NCBI GenBank assembly: GCA_963815325.1
Contig: CAWFGG010000010.1
Coordinates: forward strand, 1-64,000
From: JABDII01 sp963815325
GTDB lineage: Bacteria > Gemmatimonadota > Gemmatimonadetes > Gemmatimonadales > GWC2-71-9
DNA length: 64,000 nucleotides
Reading direction: 5' to 3'
Below, in pieces: positions 1 to 11,189 of this stretch. Under the pieces are notes generated by a model that was not told where the DNA came from, did not search any database, and was given only the letters and a program-made list of their open reading frames with translations. The position numbers and the translations under genes are program-made. Numbering within the stretch: position 1 is the first letter of the stretch; each line of letters starts with the position of its first letter.

Positions 1-448
1 CCAGCAACAGGGCCGTTCCCGACGCGTTGTCGTCGGCGCCGTTGTAGACCAGGACGGAGTCCGGTCCGACCTGGATGAATCCCACGTGATCGTAATGGGC
101 GCCGATGACGATCCACTGCCGGGCGAGACTCCCGTGCCCGGGCAGGATCGCGAGCACGTTCTGCGACATCCGACCCTGCTGGAGTTGAAAGTGCTGGAGG
201 TACCCGGGGGTACCCGGCCCGAGGCCGTATGCCATGAAATGGTCGCGCAGGTAGGCCGCAGCCTGGGTCTCCTGGGAGGATCCCGCCTGGCGCCCGGCCA
301 TGCTGTCGTCGGCCAGGGCGCCGAGGTGCTCGAGCAGATTGGCTTGGCTGAGTGACGGGGAGGGAGGGGTCGGAGTGGCGTCCCCAGGCGCTGCCGGGGA
401 GCTGCAGGCGGCGAGCCCGAGGAGGGCCAGGACAACGAATCCCTTCAT
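1..448 (-). CDS. M28 family zinc peptidase, lipoprotein (3' end cut by window)
   Basis: Only the N-terminal 149 residues are in the window. A hydrophobic signal ends in a lipobox (LAAC, Cys15), so the protein should be exported and lipid-anchored. A Pro/Ser/Thr linker follows. The peptidase domain shows GAHYDHVG at residues 116-123 (His118 and Asp120) and NGADDNASG at 136-144 (Asp139/Asp140), the typical first zinc ligands of M28 aminopeptidases. The start at 448 has GGGAGGG about 8-10 bases upstream. It is transcribed divergently from rpsL, so it occupies the position where rpoC sits in many genomes. Substrate specificity cannot be told; aminopeptidase or carboxypeptidase are both possible. 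Confidence 0.85.
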   Translation of the reverse strand, partial: MKGFVVLALLGLAACSSPAAPGDATPTPPSPSLSQANLLEHLGALADDSMAGRQAGSSQETQAAAYLRDHFMAYGLGPGTPGYLQHFQLQQGRMSQNVLAILPGHGSLARQWIVIGAHYDHVGFIQVGPDSVLVYNGADDNASGTALLL

Positions 449-577
449 TAAGAAAGCCCTCCCAAGGGGGCGGCGGGGAAGCCCCCTGCCTGAATCCTAT
501 ACCTGGGGTGCCCCCTGGTCGAGCCATCGTTTCCGGGCGGCCGCTGCCCACCCCCTTCTCCCCTCCTGGTTCTTCCC

Positions 578-606
578 TTGACCGGGCCCCTGGACGGCTC
601 TAGCTT
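578..606 (+). promoter_or_regulatory. Sigma70-like promoter of the ribosomal protein cluster
   Basis: TTGACC (578-583), a 17-base spacer and TAGCTT (601-606) sit about 50 bases before the rpsL start. This is the only good promoter in the 210-base divergent region on the plus strand, and would transcribe rpsL onward. Sequence match only; the transcription start is inferred at about 612-614. Confidence 0.6.
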
Positions 607-657
607 ACCGTGCTGTCGACTTTTAAGGCCTGTGTTCAGCTCGTAAAACGGAATGGT

Positions 658-1038
658 ATGCCGACGATCAACCAGCTCATCCGCCATGGCCGACGACCGC
701 TCCGCGCCAAGGACAAGGCGCCGGCGCTCAAGGCCAATCCTCAGAAGCGGGGAGTATGCACCCGCGTCTACACCACCACGCCGAAGAAGCCGAACTCGGC
801 GCTTCGGAAGGTGGCGCGCGTGCGGCTGACCAACGGGTTCGAGGTTACGGCCTACATCCCGGGAGAGGGGCACAATCTCCAGGAGCACTCGATCGTGCTC
901 ATCCGGGGCGGCCGGGTGAAGGATCTGCCGGGGGTACGGTACCACATCATCCGGGGCACGCTCGACTCGGCCGGAGTCAACGACCGCAAGCAGAGTCGCT
1001 CGAAGTACGGGGCCAAGCGTCCGAAGGGCGGATCATGA
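658..1038 (+). CDS. rpsL: Ribosomal protein S12
   Basis: A 126-residue protein starting MPTINQLIRHGR and carrying the S12 decoding-centre segment KKPNSALRK plus the second loop (PGVRYHIIRG). S12 sits at the 30S decoding site and controls accuracy; the Lys in KPNSALRK is the classic streptomycin position. The open frame extends upstream to 610, but family length and the conserved N-terminus favour the ATG at 658, although its ribosome site is weak. First gene of the str-type segment; its stop overlaps the rpsG start (ATGA). Confidence 0.97.
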   Translation: MPTINQLIRHGRRPLRAKDKAPALKANPQKRGVCTRVYTTTPKKPNSALRKVARVRLTNGFEVTAYIPGEGHNLQEHSIVLIRGGRVKDLPGVRYHIIRGTLDSAGVNDRKQSRSKYGAKRPKGGS

Positions 1039-1505
1039 GCCGTCGAACGAGGGCCACGAAGCGTCAGGTTCCGCCGGATCCGCGGTTCGACAGCCAGACG
1101 GTGTCGAAGTTCATCAACAACCTGATGTCGTGCGGCGAGAAGAGCACGGCCGAGGGCATCTTCTACCGCGCGATGGACTTGATCGAGCAGCGCACCGGGC
1201 AGGCAGGTGTGGCGGTGTTCAAGCAGGCGCTGTCCAACGCCAAGCCGGCCGTCGAGGTCAAGAGCCGGCGGGTGGGTGGTGCGTCGCTGCAGGTGCCGGT
1301 CGAGGTCCGTCCCGATCGTCGGACGGCGCTGGGCATGCGGTGGCTCATCAGCTTCAGCCGGGCGCGGAGCGAGCGCACCATGGAAGACCGGCTCGCGGCA
1401 GAGTTGGTCCTGGCCTCGAAGGGCGAGGGTAACACGATCAAGAAGAAGGAAGACACGCACCGGATGGCCGAGGCCAACCGCGCGTTTGCTCATTATCGCT
1501 GGTAA
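1035..1505 (+). CDS. rpsG: Ribosomal protein S7
   Basis: A 156-residue S7, the assembly initiator of the 30S head, with the usual MSRRxRATKR basic start and the helical core (VSKFINNLMSCGEKSTAE, then the QALSNAKPAVEVKSRRVGG region). The start codon overlaps the rpsL stop by 4 bases, indicating translational coupling. The reading frame is open far upstream, but that part is a shadow of rpsL. A 219-base gap with a terminator-like hairpin follows before fusA. Confidence 0.97.
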   Translation: MSRRTRATKRQVPPDPRFDSQTVSKFINNLMSCGEKSTAEGIFYRAMDLIEQRTGQAGVAVFKQALSNAKPAVEVKSRRVGGASLQVPVEVRPDRRTALGMRWLISFSRARSERTMEDRLAAELVLASKGEGNTIKKKEDTHRMAEANRAFAHYRW

Positions 1506-1680
1506 GCAACCCTGAGCCGGCGGGGGAGGCGAGCCCGTCGACGTAGTGACACATCGGGCTATGTGACGAGGAGCAGCGTCACCTCTGGTCTTCTGAAAGC
1601 ACAACGCGTGGGGTCACGGCTGGCCCCTCATCGTCAGGCGAATGCCTGGATGACGCGCGGAGCGATACCACCCGGACTGC

Positions 1681-1704
1681 CGGGGCTCGGTCGCCCCGCT
1701 TTTT
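1681..1704 (+). terminator. Terminator-like hairpin just before fusA
   Basis: CGGGGC (1681-1686), a 6-base loop and GCCCCG (1693-1698) form a perfect 6-bp GC stem followed by C and five T. It lies about 20 bases before the fusA start, so it could end part of the rpsL-rpsG transcripts or act as an attenuator rather than a full stop. Confidence 0.5.
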
Positions 1705-1724
1705 CGCTAGATAGAGTCGAGGAT

Positions 1725-3815
<2,091 letters not shown>

Positions 3816-3853
3816 GCTCTCGGTCGCGAGCTTGGAGGAATGAGGAGGAGGGG

Positions 3854-3995
3854 TAACAGCTAACAGCTAACAGCTAACAGCTAACAGCTAACAGCTAACA
3901 GCTAACAGCTAACAGCTACAGCCGATAGCCGATAGCCGATAGCCGATAGCCGATAGCCGATAGCCGATAGCCGATAGCCGATAGCCGATAGCCGA
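3854..3995. repeat. Heptamer array: TAACAGC x9 then GCCGATA x10.7
   Basis: Nine perfect copies of TAACAGC (3854-3916) are followed after a 4-base joint by ten full plus one partial copy of GCCGATA (3921-3995). Both are members of one heptamer class (AGCYRAY when rotated). The array fills most of the fusA-tuf gap and ends 40 bases before the tuf start. A 7-base period with no spacers excludes a CRISPR. Confidence 0.97.
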
Positions 3996-4035
3996 AGACT
4001 GACTCAAAGACGGACCGATTCGAGGAACGCACGCC

Positions 4036-5229
<1,194 letters not shown>

Positions 5230-5242
5230 GGAGTCGGGAGTA

Positions 5243-5271
5243 GGACGGCAGGGAGTAGGTGCCCGCCGTCC
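5243..5271. other. Short hairpin between tuf and rpsJ
   Basis: GGACGGC (5243-5249) and GCCGTCC (5265-5271) are perfect inverted repeats around a 15-base loop that itself contains the AGTAGG purine heptamer core. There is no T-run, so this is not a classical terminator; it may slow or process the transcript. Confidence 0.35.
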
Positions 5272-5297
5272 GTTGACCCAAGCCTAGGTATTCGAAC

Positions 5298-5606
5298 ATG
5301 GCAGGTAAAATCCGAATTCGTCTCAAGGCATTCGACCACGTGGTCCTGGACCAGGCGGCGGCCGATATCGTGCGCACCGCCGAGAAGACCGGGGCCACGG
5401 TATCGGGGCCCATCCCGCTGCCGATGAAAATCGAGCGCTGGACCGTGCTCCGGAGTCCCCACGTGGACAAGAAGAGTCGCGAGCAGTTCGAGCTCCGGAC
5501 GCATAAGCGCCTGCTCGACATCCACGATTCCCGGCCGCAGACCATGGATGCGCTGACCAAGTTGGATCTGCCCGCCGGGGTCGACGTGGAAATCAAGGTC
5601 GGTTAG
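5298..5606 (+). CDS. rpsJ: Ribosomal protein S10
   Basis: A 102-residue S10 of the 30S head, also the NusB partner in antitermination. It opens with KIRIRLKAFDH and includes the GPIPLP loop and the FELRTHKRLLDI segment expected of the family. It is the first gene of the S10 operon order; rplC starts two bases after its stop. Confidence 0.97.
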   Translation: MAGKIRIRLKAFDHVVLDQAAADIVRTAEKTGATVSGPIPLPMKIERWTVLRSPHVDKKSREQFELRTHKRLLDIHDSRPQTMDALTKLDLPAGVDVEIKVG

Positions 5607-5608
5607 CG

Positions 5609-6235
5609 ATGACGACAGGATTGATCGGCCGCAAGCTCGGCATGACGAGGATCTTCGCGGATGACGGCACCGTGACACCGGTGACGGTGATCGAGGCAGG
5701 TCCCTGTCCGGTGGTGCAGGTCCATCCCGACCGGGTGCAGCTCGGCTTCGGCCAGCGCAAGCCCACGCGCACGACGAAGCCAGAGCTCGGGCACGCCCAG
5801 AAGGCCAAGCTCGAGCGCGCGCCACGCGTGCTGAAGGAATTTCCGCTCGCGGGGAGCGAGGCGCCCGAGGTCGGCAGCCAGGTCACCGTCGAGCTGTTCG
5901 CTCCGGGCGACCTGGTCAAGGTGACTGGGACCACGAAGGGACGGGGGTTCCAGGGTGTGGTTCACCGCTACGGTTTCGCTGGCGGCCCGGCGTCGCACGG
6001 CAGCACACGGTACCGGCGAACCGGCTCCATCGGCCCGGGCACCAACCCGTCCCGCGTGCTCAAGGGGAAGCGGATGCCGGGGCATCAGGGCGCAGCGCGG
6101 CATACCGAACTGGGATTGACCGTCATGCGAGTCGATCCCGAGCAGAACCTGCTGTTCGTTCGGGGCGCGGTGCCCGGCGCACGCAACGGCATTTTGACCA
6201 TCGCCAAGCAGGGAGGCAGGAGTCGTCATGATTGA
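5609..6235 (+). CDS. rplC: Ribosomal protein L3
   Basis: A 208-residue L3, one of the first proteins to bind 23S rRNA and contacting the peptidyl transferase region. It starts with GLIGRKLGMTRIF and contains the KGRGFQGVVHRYGF and PGTNPSRVLKGKRMPGH segments. The last 8 bases overlap the rplD start, so translation is likely coupled. Confidence 0.97.
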   Translation: MTTGLIGRKLGMTRIFADDGTVTPVTVIEAGPCPVVQVHPDRVQLGFGQRKPTRTTKPELGHAQKAKLERAPRVLKEFPLAGSEAPEVGSQVTVELFAPGDLVKVTGTTKGRGFQGVVHRYGFAGGPASHGSTRYRRTGSIGPGTNPSRVLKGKRMPGHQGAARHTELGLTVMRVDPEQNLLFVRGAVPGARNGILTIAKQGGRSRHD

Positions 6236-7055
6236 GGCGCCACTCTACTCGGCGTCCGGCGAGAAGCGCCGCGAAGCGTTCGCCCTACCGGTCGAGTACT
6301 TCGACGGTCAGGTGAACCACGCCGTGCTGCATCAGTCGGTCCGCGCCTTCCGGAACAACCAGCGGCAAGGCACGCATCAGACCAAGACCCGGTCCATGGT
6401 CTCCGGCGGGGGGGCGAAGCCCTGGAAGCAGAAGGGGACGGGCCGTGCGCGACAAGGCAGCATTCGGTCGGCCCAGTGGCGGGGTGGTGGGACGGTCTTC
6501 GGACCCTCGCCGCGCGACTACACGACACCGGTGCCACGGAAGGTCCGTAGTCTGGCCCGCCGCTCCGCGCTCAACGCGCGTGCCGCCGAGGGGGCGCTCA
6601 CGGTGGTCGAAGGGTGGGAACTGGCGGCGCCGAAGACCGCCGACTTTGTCGTGCTGCTCGATCGGTGGGGCGCGTCGGATAAGAAGCTCCTGGTGCTCAC
6701 CCACGGCATGAACCGGCCGGTCTATCTGAGCGCGAGGAACCTCCCCTCGATCGAGGTCATGCCGTACACCGAGGCGACCGCGTATCACGTCTTGTGGGCG
6801 GACACCGTGGTCGTGGAACAGGCGGCGCTGCCCGAGGGCGGCGAAGCAGTGGAGCCGACGGCCGAGCCGAAGCCCAAGCCGACGCCGGCCAAGAAGGTCA
6901 AGCAGGCCGCCCGGCCCAGGACCGCCAAGCGGGCCACGGCAAAGAAGACCGCCAAGAAACGCGCTGGCGGAGCGGCGACGGCCAAGAAGAAGACTGCCAA
7001 GAAAGCGGCGAAGAAGACCGTCGCGAAGAAGAAGAAGAAGAAGGGGACCAGCTGA
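6228..7055 (+). CDS. rplD: Ribosomal protein L4 with Lys/Ala-rich C-terminal tail
   Basis: The first about 205 residues are a normal L4 (GTHQTKTRSMVSGGGAKPW, GTGRARQGSIRSPQW-like loop lining the exit tunnel). The protein is 275 residues long, about 65 more than usual, because of a C-terminal tail of repeated AKK/TAKK units ending in KKKKKKGTS that resembles bacterial histone H1-like tails. The tail probably adds rRNA contacts; in some bacteria L4 also represses the S10 operon, so the tail could affect that. Overlaps rplC by 8 bases and rplW by one. Confidence 0.95.
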   Translation: MIEAPLYSASGEKRREAFALPVEYFDGQVNHAVLHQSVRAFRNNQRQGTHQTKTRSMVSGGGAKPWKQKGTGRARQGSIRSAQWRGGGTVFGPSPRDYTTPVPRKVRSLARRSALNARAAEGALTVVEGWELAAPKTADFVVLLDRWGASDKKLLVLTHGMNRPVYLSARNLPSIEVMPYTEATAYHVLWADTVVVEQAALPEGGEAVEPTAEPKPKPTPAKKVKQAARPRTAKRATAKKTAKKRAGGAATAKKKTAKKAAKKTVAKKKKKKGTS

Positions 7056-7342
7056 TGCCCGCACTTCACGAGATCATCGTCAGGCCGCTTGTCACCGAGA
7101 AAAGCTCGGCCGCATTTCAGGCCCGGCGTGAATACACCTTCGAGGTGCATCCGGACGCCAACAAGTTCCAGATCCGCGATGCCTTGGAGAAGCTGTTCGA
7201 CGTGACCGTGACTGACGTGCGCACCATGCAGGTACGGCGGAAGTCCGTCTTCCGCGCCCAGACCATTGGTGCCAAGCCTCGGTGGAAGAAGGCCGTGGTG
7301 ACCCTCAAGGACGGCGACGAGATCGCCGTGTTCGAGAGCTGA
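7055..7342 (+). CDS. rplW: Ribosomal protein L23
   Basis: A 95-residue L23, which sits at the tunnel exit and docks trigger factor and SRP. Begins ALHEIIVRPLVTEKS and contains YTFEVHPDANKFQI and the late loop (RAQTIGAKPRWKKA) of the family. The ATG overlaps the rplD stop by one base. The open frame upstream of 7055 is an rplD shadow. Confidence 0.96.
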   Translation: MPALHEIIVRPLVTEKSSAAFQARREYTFEVHPDANKFQIRDALEKLFDVTVTDVRTMQVRRKSVFRAQTIGAKPRWKKAVVTLKDGDEIAVFES

Positions 7343-7344
7343 GC

Positions 7345-8184
7345 ATGAGCATTCGCAAGTTTCGTCCGGTGACGCCGGGTACGCGGTTCCGCTCGGTGTC
7401 GGGCTTTGACGAGATCACCCGGACCACGCCCGAGAAGTCGCTGGTCGAGCCGCTGCGAAAGACCGGCGGACGCAACAGCCGGGGCCACATGACCATGCGC
7501 CACCGCGGCGGTGGCCACAAGCGCCAATACCGCCGAATCGACTTCAAGCGGGACAAGTTCGGCGTCCCGGCCCGGGTGGCCGAGATCGAATACGATCCCA
7601 ACCGAAGCGCTCGGATTGCGCTCCTGGTCTACGCCGACGGCGAGAAGCGCTACATCCTGCACCCCAAGGGCCTCGAGCAGGGTGCCACGATCGTGTCCGG
7701 GCCCGGATCCGACATCCGGATCGGCAACACGGTGCCGCTCGGCGAGATGCCCCTCGGGACGACGGTGCACAACGTGGAACTCAAGGTCGGCAAGGGCGGC
7801 CAAATGGCCCGCTCGGCCGGTGCCGGGGTGCAGGTCGTGGCCAAGGAAGGCAACTACGTGACGCTCCGCCTGCGCTCCACCGAGATGCGGCGGGTCCATG
7901 ACCGGTGCCTGGCAACCATCGGCGAGGTGGGCAACGCGGAGCACGAACTCCTCAGCGTCGGGAAGGCCGGAAAGACGCGCTGGCGCGGACGCCGGCCGAA
8001 GGTTCGCGGTGTCGCGATGAACCCGGTGGACCACCCGCTCGGCGGTGGCGAGGGCAAGGCCTCCGGCGGCCGCCCACCGACCTCGCCGTGGGGCAAGGTC
8101 GAAGGGCGCAAGACGCGCAAGCATAAGAAGGCAAGCACCAAGCTCATCGTGCGCGGCCGCAAGCGCGGCAAGGCGACCAAGTAA
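7345..8184 (+). CDS. rplB: Ribosomal protein L2
   Basis: A 279-residue L2, needed for subunit association and peptidyl transferase activity. It has the N-terminal KSLVEPLRKTGGRNSRG region, the central HRGGGHKRQYRRIDF motif and the conserved C-terminal GVAMNPVDHPLGGGEG loop containing the key His. Starts three bases after the rplW stop. Confidence 0.97.
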   Translation: MSIRKFRPVTPGTRFRSVSGFDEITRTTPEKSLVEPLRKTGGRNSRGHMTMRHRGGGHKRQYRRIDFKRDKFGVPARVAEIEYDPNRSARIALLVYADGEKRYILHPKGLEQGATIVSGPGSDIRIGNTVPLGEMPLGTTVHNVELKVGKGGQMARSAGAGVQVVAKEGNYVTLRLRSTEMRRVHDRCLATIGEVGNAEHELLSVGKAGKTRWRGRRPKVRGVAMNPVDHPLGGGEGKASGGRPPTSPWGKVEGRKTRKHKKASTKLIVRGRKRGKATK

Positions 8185-8208
8185 CCGGCAGGGAATGAGA
8201 CTGAGACT

Positions 8209-8499
8209 ATGTCGAGAAGCGTAAAGAAGGGACCCTACGTCGAGGCCTCGTTGGCGCGGAAGGTCGAGGCGCTCAACCAGCAGAACGACAAACGGGTGAT
8301 CAAGACCTGGAGCCGGGCGAGCACCATCTTGCCGGAATTCGTGGGCCACACGTTTGCGGTGCACAACGGGAACAAGTTCATCCCGGTGTACGTGACCGAG
8401 AACATGGTGGGGCACAAGCTGGGCGAGTTCGCGCCCACGCGCCTGTTCCGCGGCCATAGCGGCAAGCTGGCCGCCGACAAGAAAGTGAAGCCGACCTGA
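8209..8499 (+). CDS. rpsS: Ribosomal protein S19
   Basis: A 96-residue S19 of the 30S head, paired with S13. MSRSVKKGPYVE at the start and GHKLGEFAPTRLFRGH near the end are diagnostic. Its stop overlaps the rplV start by one base. Confidence 0.97.
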   Translation: MSRSVKKGPYVEASLARKVEALNQQNDKRVIKTWSRASTILPEFVGHTFAVHNGNKFIPVYVTENMVGHKLGEFAPTRLFRGHSGKLAADKKVKPT

Positions 8500-8858
8500 T
8501 GGCTGCCGGGCATGCGATTCAGCGGGAGGCGCGCCAGTCTCCCAGGAAGATGCGGCTCGTGGTCGACCTGATCCGCGGCAAGAACGTGAATGAGGCCTAC
8601 GCGATCCTCAAGTTCAACAAGAAGCTCGCCGCGCATCAGATCGAGAAGACCCTGCGCTCCGCCGTGTCCAACGCGGAGCAAAAGGCGATCCGGGATAATG
8701 AGCCGTTCGATCTCGACCAGCTCTACGTGTCCTCGGCGTCGATCGACATGGGGCGAACCCTCAAGCGGTACAAGCCCGCGGCGCAGGGCCGGGCCACGCC
8801 TATTCGGAAGCGCACCAGTCACGTGGTGATCCGCGTGGCAACCAAGGAGACCGACTGA
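8499..8858 (+). CDS. rplV: Ribosomal protein L22
   Basis: A 119-residue L22, whose beta-hairpin lines the exit tunnel next to L4. SPRKMRLVVDLIRGKNV and the C-terminal hairpin PAAQGRATPIRKRTSH identify it. Overlaps rpsS and rpsC by one base at each end. Confidence 0.96.
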   Translation: MAAGHAIQREARQSPRKMRLVVDLIRGKNVNEAYAILKFNKKLAAHQIEKTLRSAVSNAEQKAIRDNEPFDLDQLYVSSASIDMGRTLKRYKPAAQGRATPIRKRTSHVVIRVATKETD

Positions 8859-9520
8859 TGGGCCAGAAGACGCATCCGCTCGGCATTCGGCTGGGCATCG
8901 TGAAGCCTTGGCGGTCGCGCTGGTACGCAGCAGCCCGGGACATGCCCGCGTTCCTCCGAGAGGACGAGCTGATCCGGAAATATCTCTGGACTCGACTCGG
9001 ACACGCGGCCATCGCGGAGATCCACATCGAGCGCAAGCCGGGCAAGGTGACGGTTACCGTGCATACCGGCCGGCCCGGCGTGGTGATCGGGAAGCGCGGC
9101 GCCGAGGTCGACAAGCTGCGTGATGAGCTGGCCCAGCTGACCGGCAAGGAAGCCGCGATCAACGTCGAGGAGATCAAGCGTCCCGAGACGTCGGCCAAGC
9201 TGGTGGCGGAAAACATCTCGCACCAGCTCAAGATGCGGATCTCGTTCCGCCGGGCTATGAAGCGGGCCGTCCAATCGGCGCTGCGCATGGGGGCGCCGGG
9301 CATCAAGGTGCGGTGTTCCGGTCGGCTGGGTGGAGCGGAGATCGCCCGGACGGAAGGGTATCACGAGGGCCGGGTGCCGCTGCACACGCTGCGCGCGGAC
9401 ATCGATTACGCGACGGCGACGGCAAAGACCACCTACGGCACGGTCGGCGTCAAGGTATGGATCTTCAAGGGTGAGATCGTGGAAGACCTCCACGGGCGCA
9501 CCTACAGCACAGGAGCCTGA
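8858..9520 (+). CDS. rpsC: Ribosomal protein S3
   Basis: A 220-residue S3 at the mRNA entry site. GQKTHPLGIRLG start, the KH-domain core (GVVIGKRGAEVDKLR) and the C-terminal domain (GAPGIKVRCSGRLGGAEIAR) are all intact. Length is normal for the family. Confidence 0.97.
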   Translation: MGQKTHPLGIRLGIVKPWRSRWYAAARDMPAFLREDELIRKYLWTRLGHAAIAEIHIERKPGKVTVTVHTGRPGVVIGKRGAEVDKLRDELAQLTGKEAAINVEEIKRPETSAKLVAENISHQLKMRISFRRAMKRAVQSALRMGAPGIKVRCSGRLGGAEIARTEGYHEGRVPLHTLRADIDYATATAKTTYGTVGVKVWIFKGEIVEDLHGRTYSTGA

Positions 9521-9525
9521 GGCCG

Positions 9526-9939
9526 ATGCTCGCGCCGAAGCGAGTCAAGTTCCGGAAGATGTTCAAAGGCCGTACGCGGGGCATCGCCCGTCGCGGCAAC
9601 ACGGTGACGTTCGGAGAATACGGGCTCATGTCGCTCGATCCGGGGTGGATTTCCAATCGCCAGATCGAGGCCTCCCGGGTGGCCATGAGCCGGGCCATGA
9701 AGCGCGGCGGGAAAGTCTGGATCCGCATTTTTCCGGACAAGCCCATTACCAAGAAGCCGGCGGAGACGCGGATGGGCAAAGGCAAGGGAAACCCCGAGGG
9801 CTGGGTGGCGGTGGTCAAGCCCGGCCGGGTGTTGTTCGAAGTGGAAGGGGTCACCGAGCCGGTGGCACGGCGTGCCATGGAGCTCGCCGCGGCCAAGCTG
9901 CCGGTCAAGACCCGCTTCGTGCGGCGCGAGGAGGGCTGA
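9526..9939 (+). CDS. rplP: Ribosomal protein L16
   Basis: A 137-residue L16, contacting the A-site tRNA on the 50S subunit. LAPKRVKFRKMFKGR start, the GEYGLMSLDPGWISNRQIE segment and the RMGKGKGNPEGWVAVVKPG glycine-rich loop fit the family closely. Confidence 0.97.
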   Translation: MLAPKRVKFRKMFKGRTRGIARRGNTVTFGEYGLMSLDPGWISNRQIEASRVAMSRAMKRGGKVWIRIFPDKPITKKPAETRMGKGKGNPEGWVAVVKPGRVLFEVEGVTEPVARRAMELAAAKLPVKTRFVRREEG

Positions 9940-9943
9940 CCGA

Positions 9944-10156
9944 GTGCAAGCCAGAGACCTTCGGGAACTGTCGACGGAAGAGCTCGGCCAAAAGCTGGCC
10001 GAGTTGATTGAGGAGCGCTTCCGGTTGCGATTCCGCTCGGCGACCGAGCAGATCGACAACCCACTCCAATTCCGGACCCTCAGGCGCGATATCGCGCGGA
10101 TCAAGACCGTGCTCCGTGAACGAACGGGGCAAGTGGAAGGAACGACGCATGAGTGA
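9944..10156 (+). CDS. rpmC: Ribosomal protein L29
   Basis: A 70-residue two-helix L29 near the tunnel exit, with the typical ARDLRELSTEELGQKL opening and a late RRDIARIKTVLRER helix. The likely start is GTG at 9944, five bases after the rplP stop; no ATG fits. It overlaps rpsQ by 8 bases. Confidence 0.93.
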   Translation: MQARDLRELSTEELGQKLAELIEERFRLRFRSATEQIDNPLQFRTLRRDIARIKTVLRERTGQVEGTTHE

Positions 10157-10424
10157 CGCAGCCAAGACATCCGCGCCCCGGACGCGACGCAAGGTCCGCA
10201 CCGGTGTGGTAACCAGTGACAAGATGCAACAGACCGTGACGGTGGAGCTGACGCGGCAGTTTGCCCACCCGACCTACGGGAAGCAGATGACTCGCACCAC
10301 TCGGATCAAGGCGCGCGATACGCAAGGCGCCAAGACGGGCGATACGGTTCGCGTCATGGAGACCCGGCCACTGTCGAAGACGGTGCGGTGGCGGGTGATT
10401 GACATCGTCCAGCGCGCCAAGTAG
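10149..10424 (+). CDS. rpsQ: Ribosomal protein S17
   Basis: A 91-residue S17, an early 30S assembly protein with OB fold. RTGVVTSDKMQQTVTVEL and the late RPLSKTVRWRVIDIV strand are diagnostic. Start at 10149 lies inside the end of rpmC; the upstream open frame is a shadow of rpmC. Confidence 0.95.
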   Translation: MSDAAKTSAPRTRRKVRTGVVTSDKMQQTVTVELTRQFAHPTYGKQMTRTTRIKARDTQGAKTGDTVRVMETRPLSKTVRWRVIDIVQRAK

Positions 10425-10437
10425 CGCGGAGCATCTC

Positions 10438-10806
10438 ATGGTCCAGCAAGAGAGCATTATCAAGATTGCGGACAATTCCGGGGCCCGAAAAGCCCTGGTC
10501 ATTCGGGTCTTGGGTGGAAGCAAGCGCCGCTACGCAGGCCTGGGCGACAAGGTGGTCGTGGCCATCAAGGACGCGATTCCGACCGGGCAGGTGAAGCGGG
10601 GCGACATCGCGAAAGCGGTCATCGTCCGTACCGCCAAAGAAACCCGCCGACGGGATGGATCGTACATCCGGTTCGACGATAACGCGGCGGTCCTCATCAA
10701 CGATCAGGGAGAGCCGCGCGCGACCCGCATCTTCGGCCCGGTAGCCCGGGAACTGCGCGACAAGCGCTACATGAAGATCGTCTCCCTCGCTCCGGAGGTG
10801 CTGTAA
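10438..10806 (+). CDS. rplN: Ribosomal protein L14
   Basis: A 122-residue L14, forming bridge B8. MVQQESIIKIADNSGARK start, GDIAKAVIVRTAKETRR and the C-terminal GPVARELRDKRYMKIVSLAPEVL-type end match the family. An in-frame ATG at 10399 would add 13 unconserved residues and overlaps rpsQ, so 10438 is preferred. Confidence 0.97.
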   Translation: MVQQESIIKIADNSGARKALVIRVLGGSKRRYAGLGDKVVVAIKDAIPTGQVKRGDIAKAVIVRTAKETRRRDGSYIRFDDNAAVLINDQGEPRATRIFGPVARELRDKRYMKIVSLAPEVL

Positions 10807-11187
10807 GTGAATCGACTGGTCTATCGGAAGGGCAAGCGCAAGCGCCAACGCCCCGTGATCCGTGTAAAGATGTCGATCACCAAGGGCGACATGGTGCAGG
10901 TCATCTCGGGGGAAGACAAGGGGAAGCGCGGCCGCGTGATGCGCACCCATCCCAAGTCGGGCCGGATCACCATCGAAGGGGTGAACATCGTCAAACGGCA
11001 CCGCGCGCCGACGGGAACGACCGAGGGCGGCATCATGGAGATGCCGGCGCCCATCCATCACTCGAAGGCGATGCTCATCGACCCCAAGACCAATGAGCCC
11101 ACCCGGGTCCGTCGGCGTGTCAACAAGGACGGCACGGTCGAGCGCATTGCGATTAAGTCGGGCGACTCGATCCCGAGGAATAGATAG
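10807..11187 (+). CDS. rplX: Ribosomal protein L24
   Basis: KOW-domain protein that starts 50S assembly. The KOW motif (KGDMVQVISGEDKGKRGRV) is at residues 26-44 and the GVNIVKRHRAP strand follows. The GTG at 10807 directly after the rplN stop gives 126 residues with a 21-residue basic start; an internal ATG at 10870 would give the more usual length and cannot be excluded. Confidence 0.94.
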   Translation: MNRLVYRKGKRKRQRPVIRVKMSITKGDMVQVISGEDKGKRGRVMRTHPKSGRITIEGVNIVKRHRAPTGTTEGGIMEMPAPIHHSKAMLIDPKTNEPTRVRRRVNKDGTVERIAIKSGDSIPRNR

Positions 11188-11189
11188 GT

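Noticed and set aside
3854..3995. CRISPR-like array
   Set aside because: The units are 7 bases long and directly tandem with no unique spacers, and no cas genes are present.
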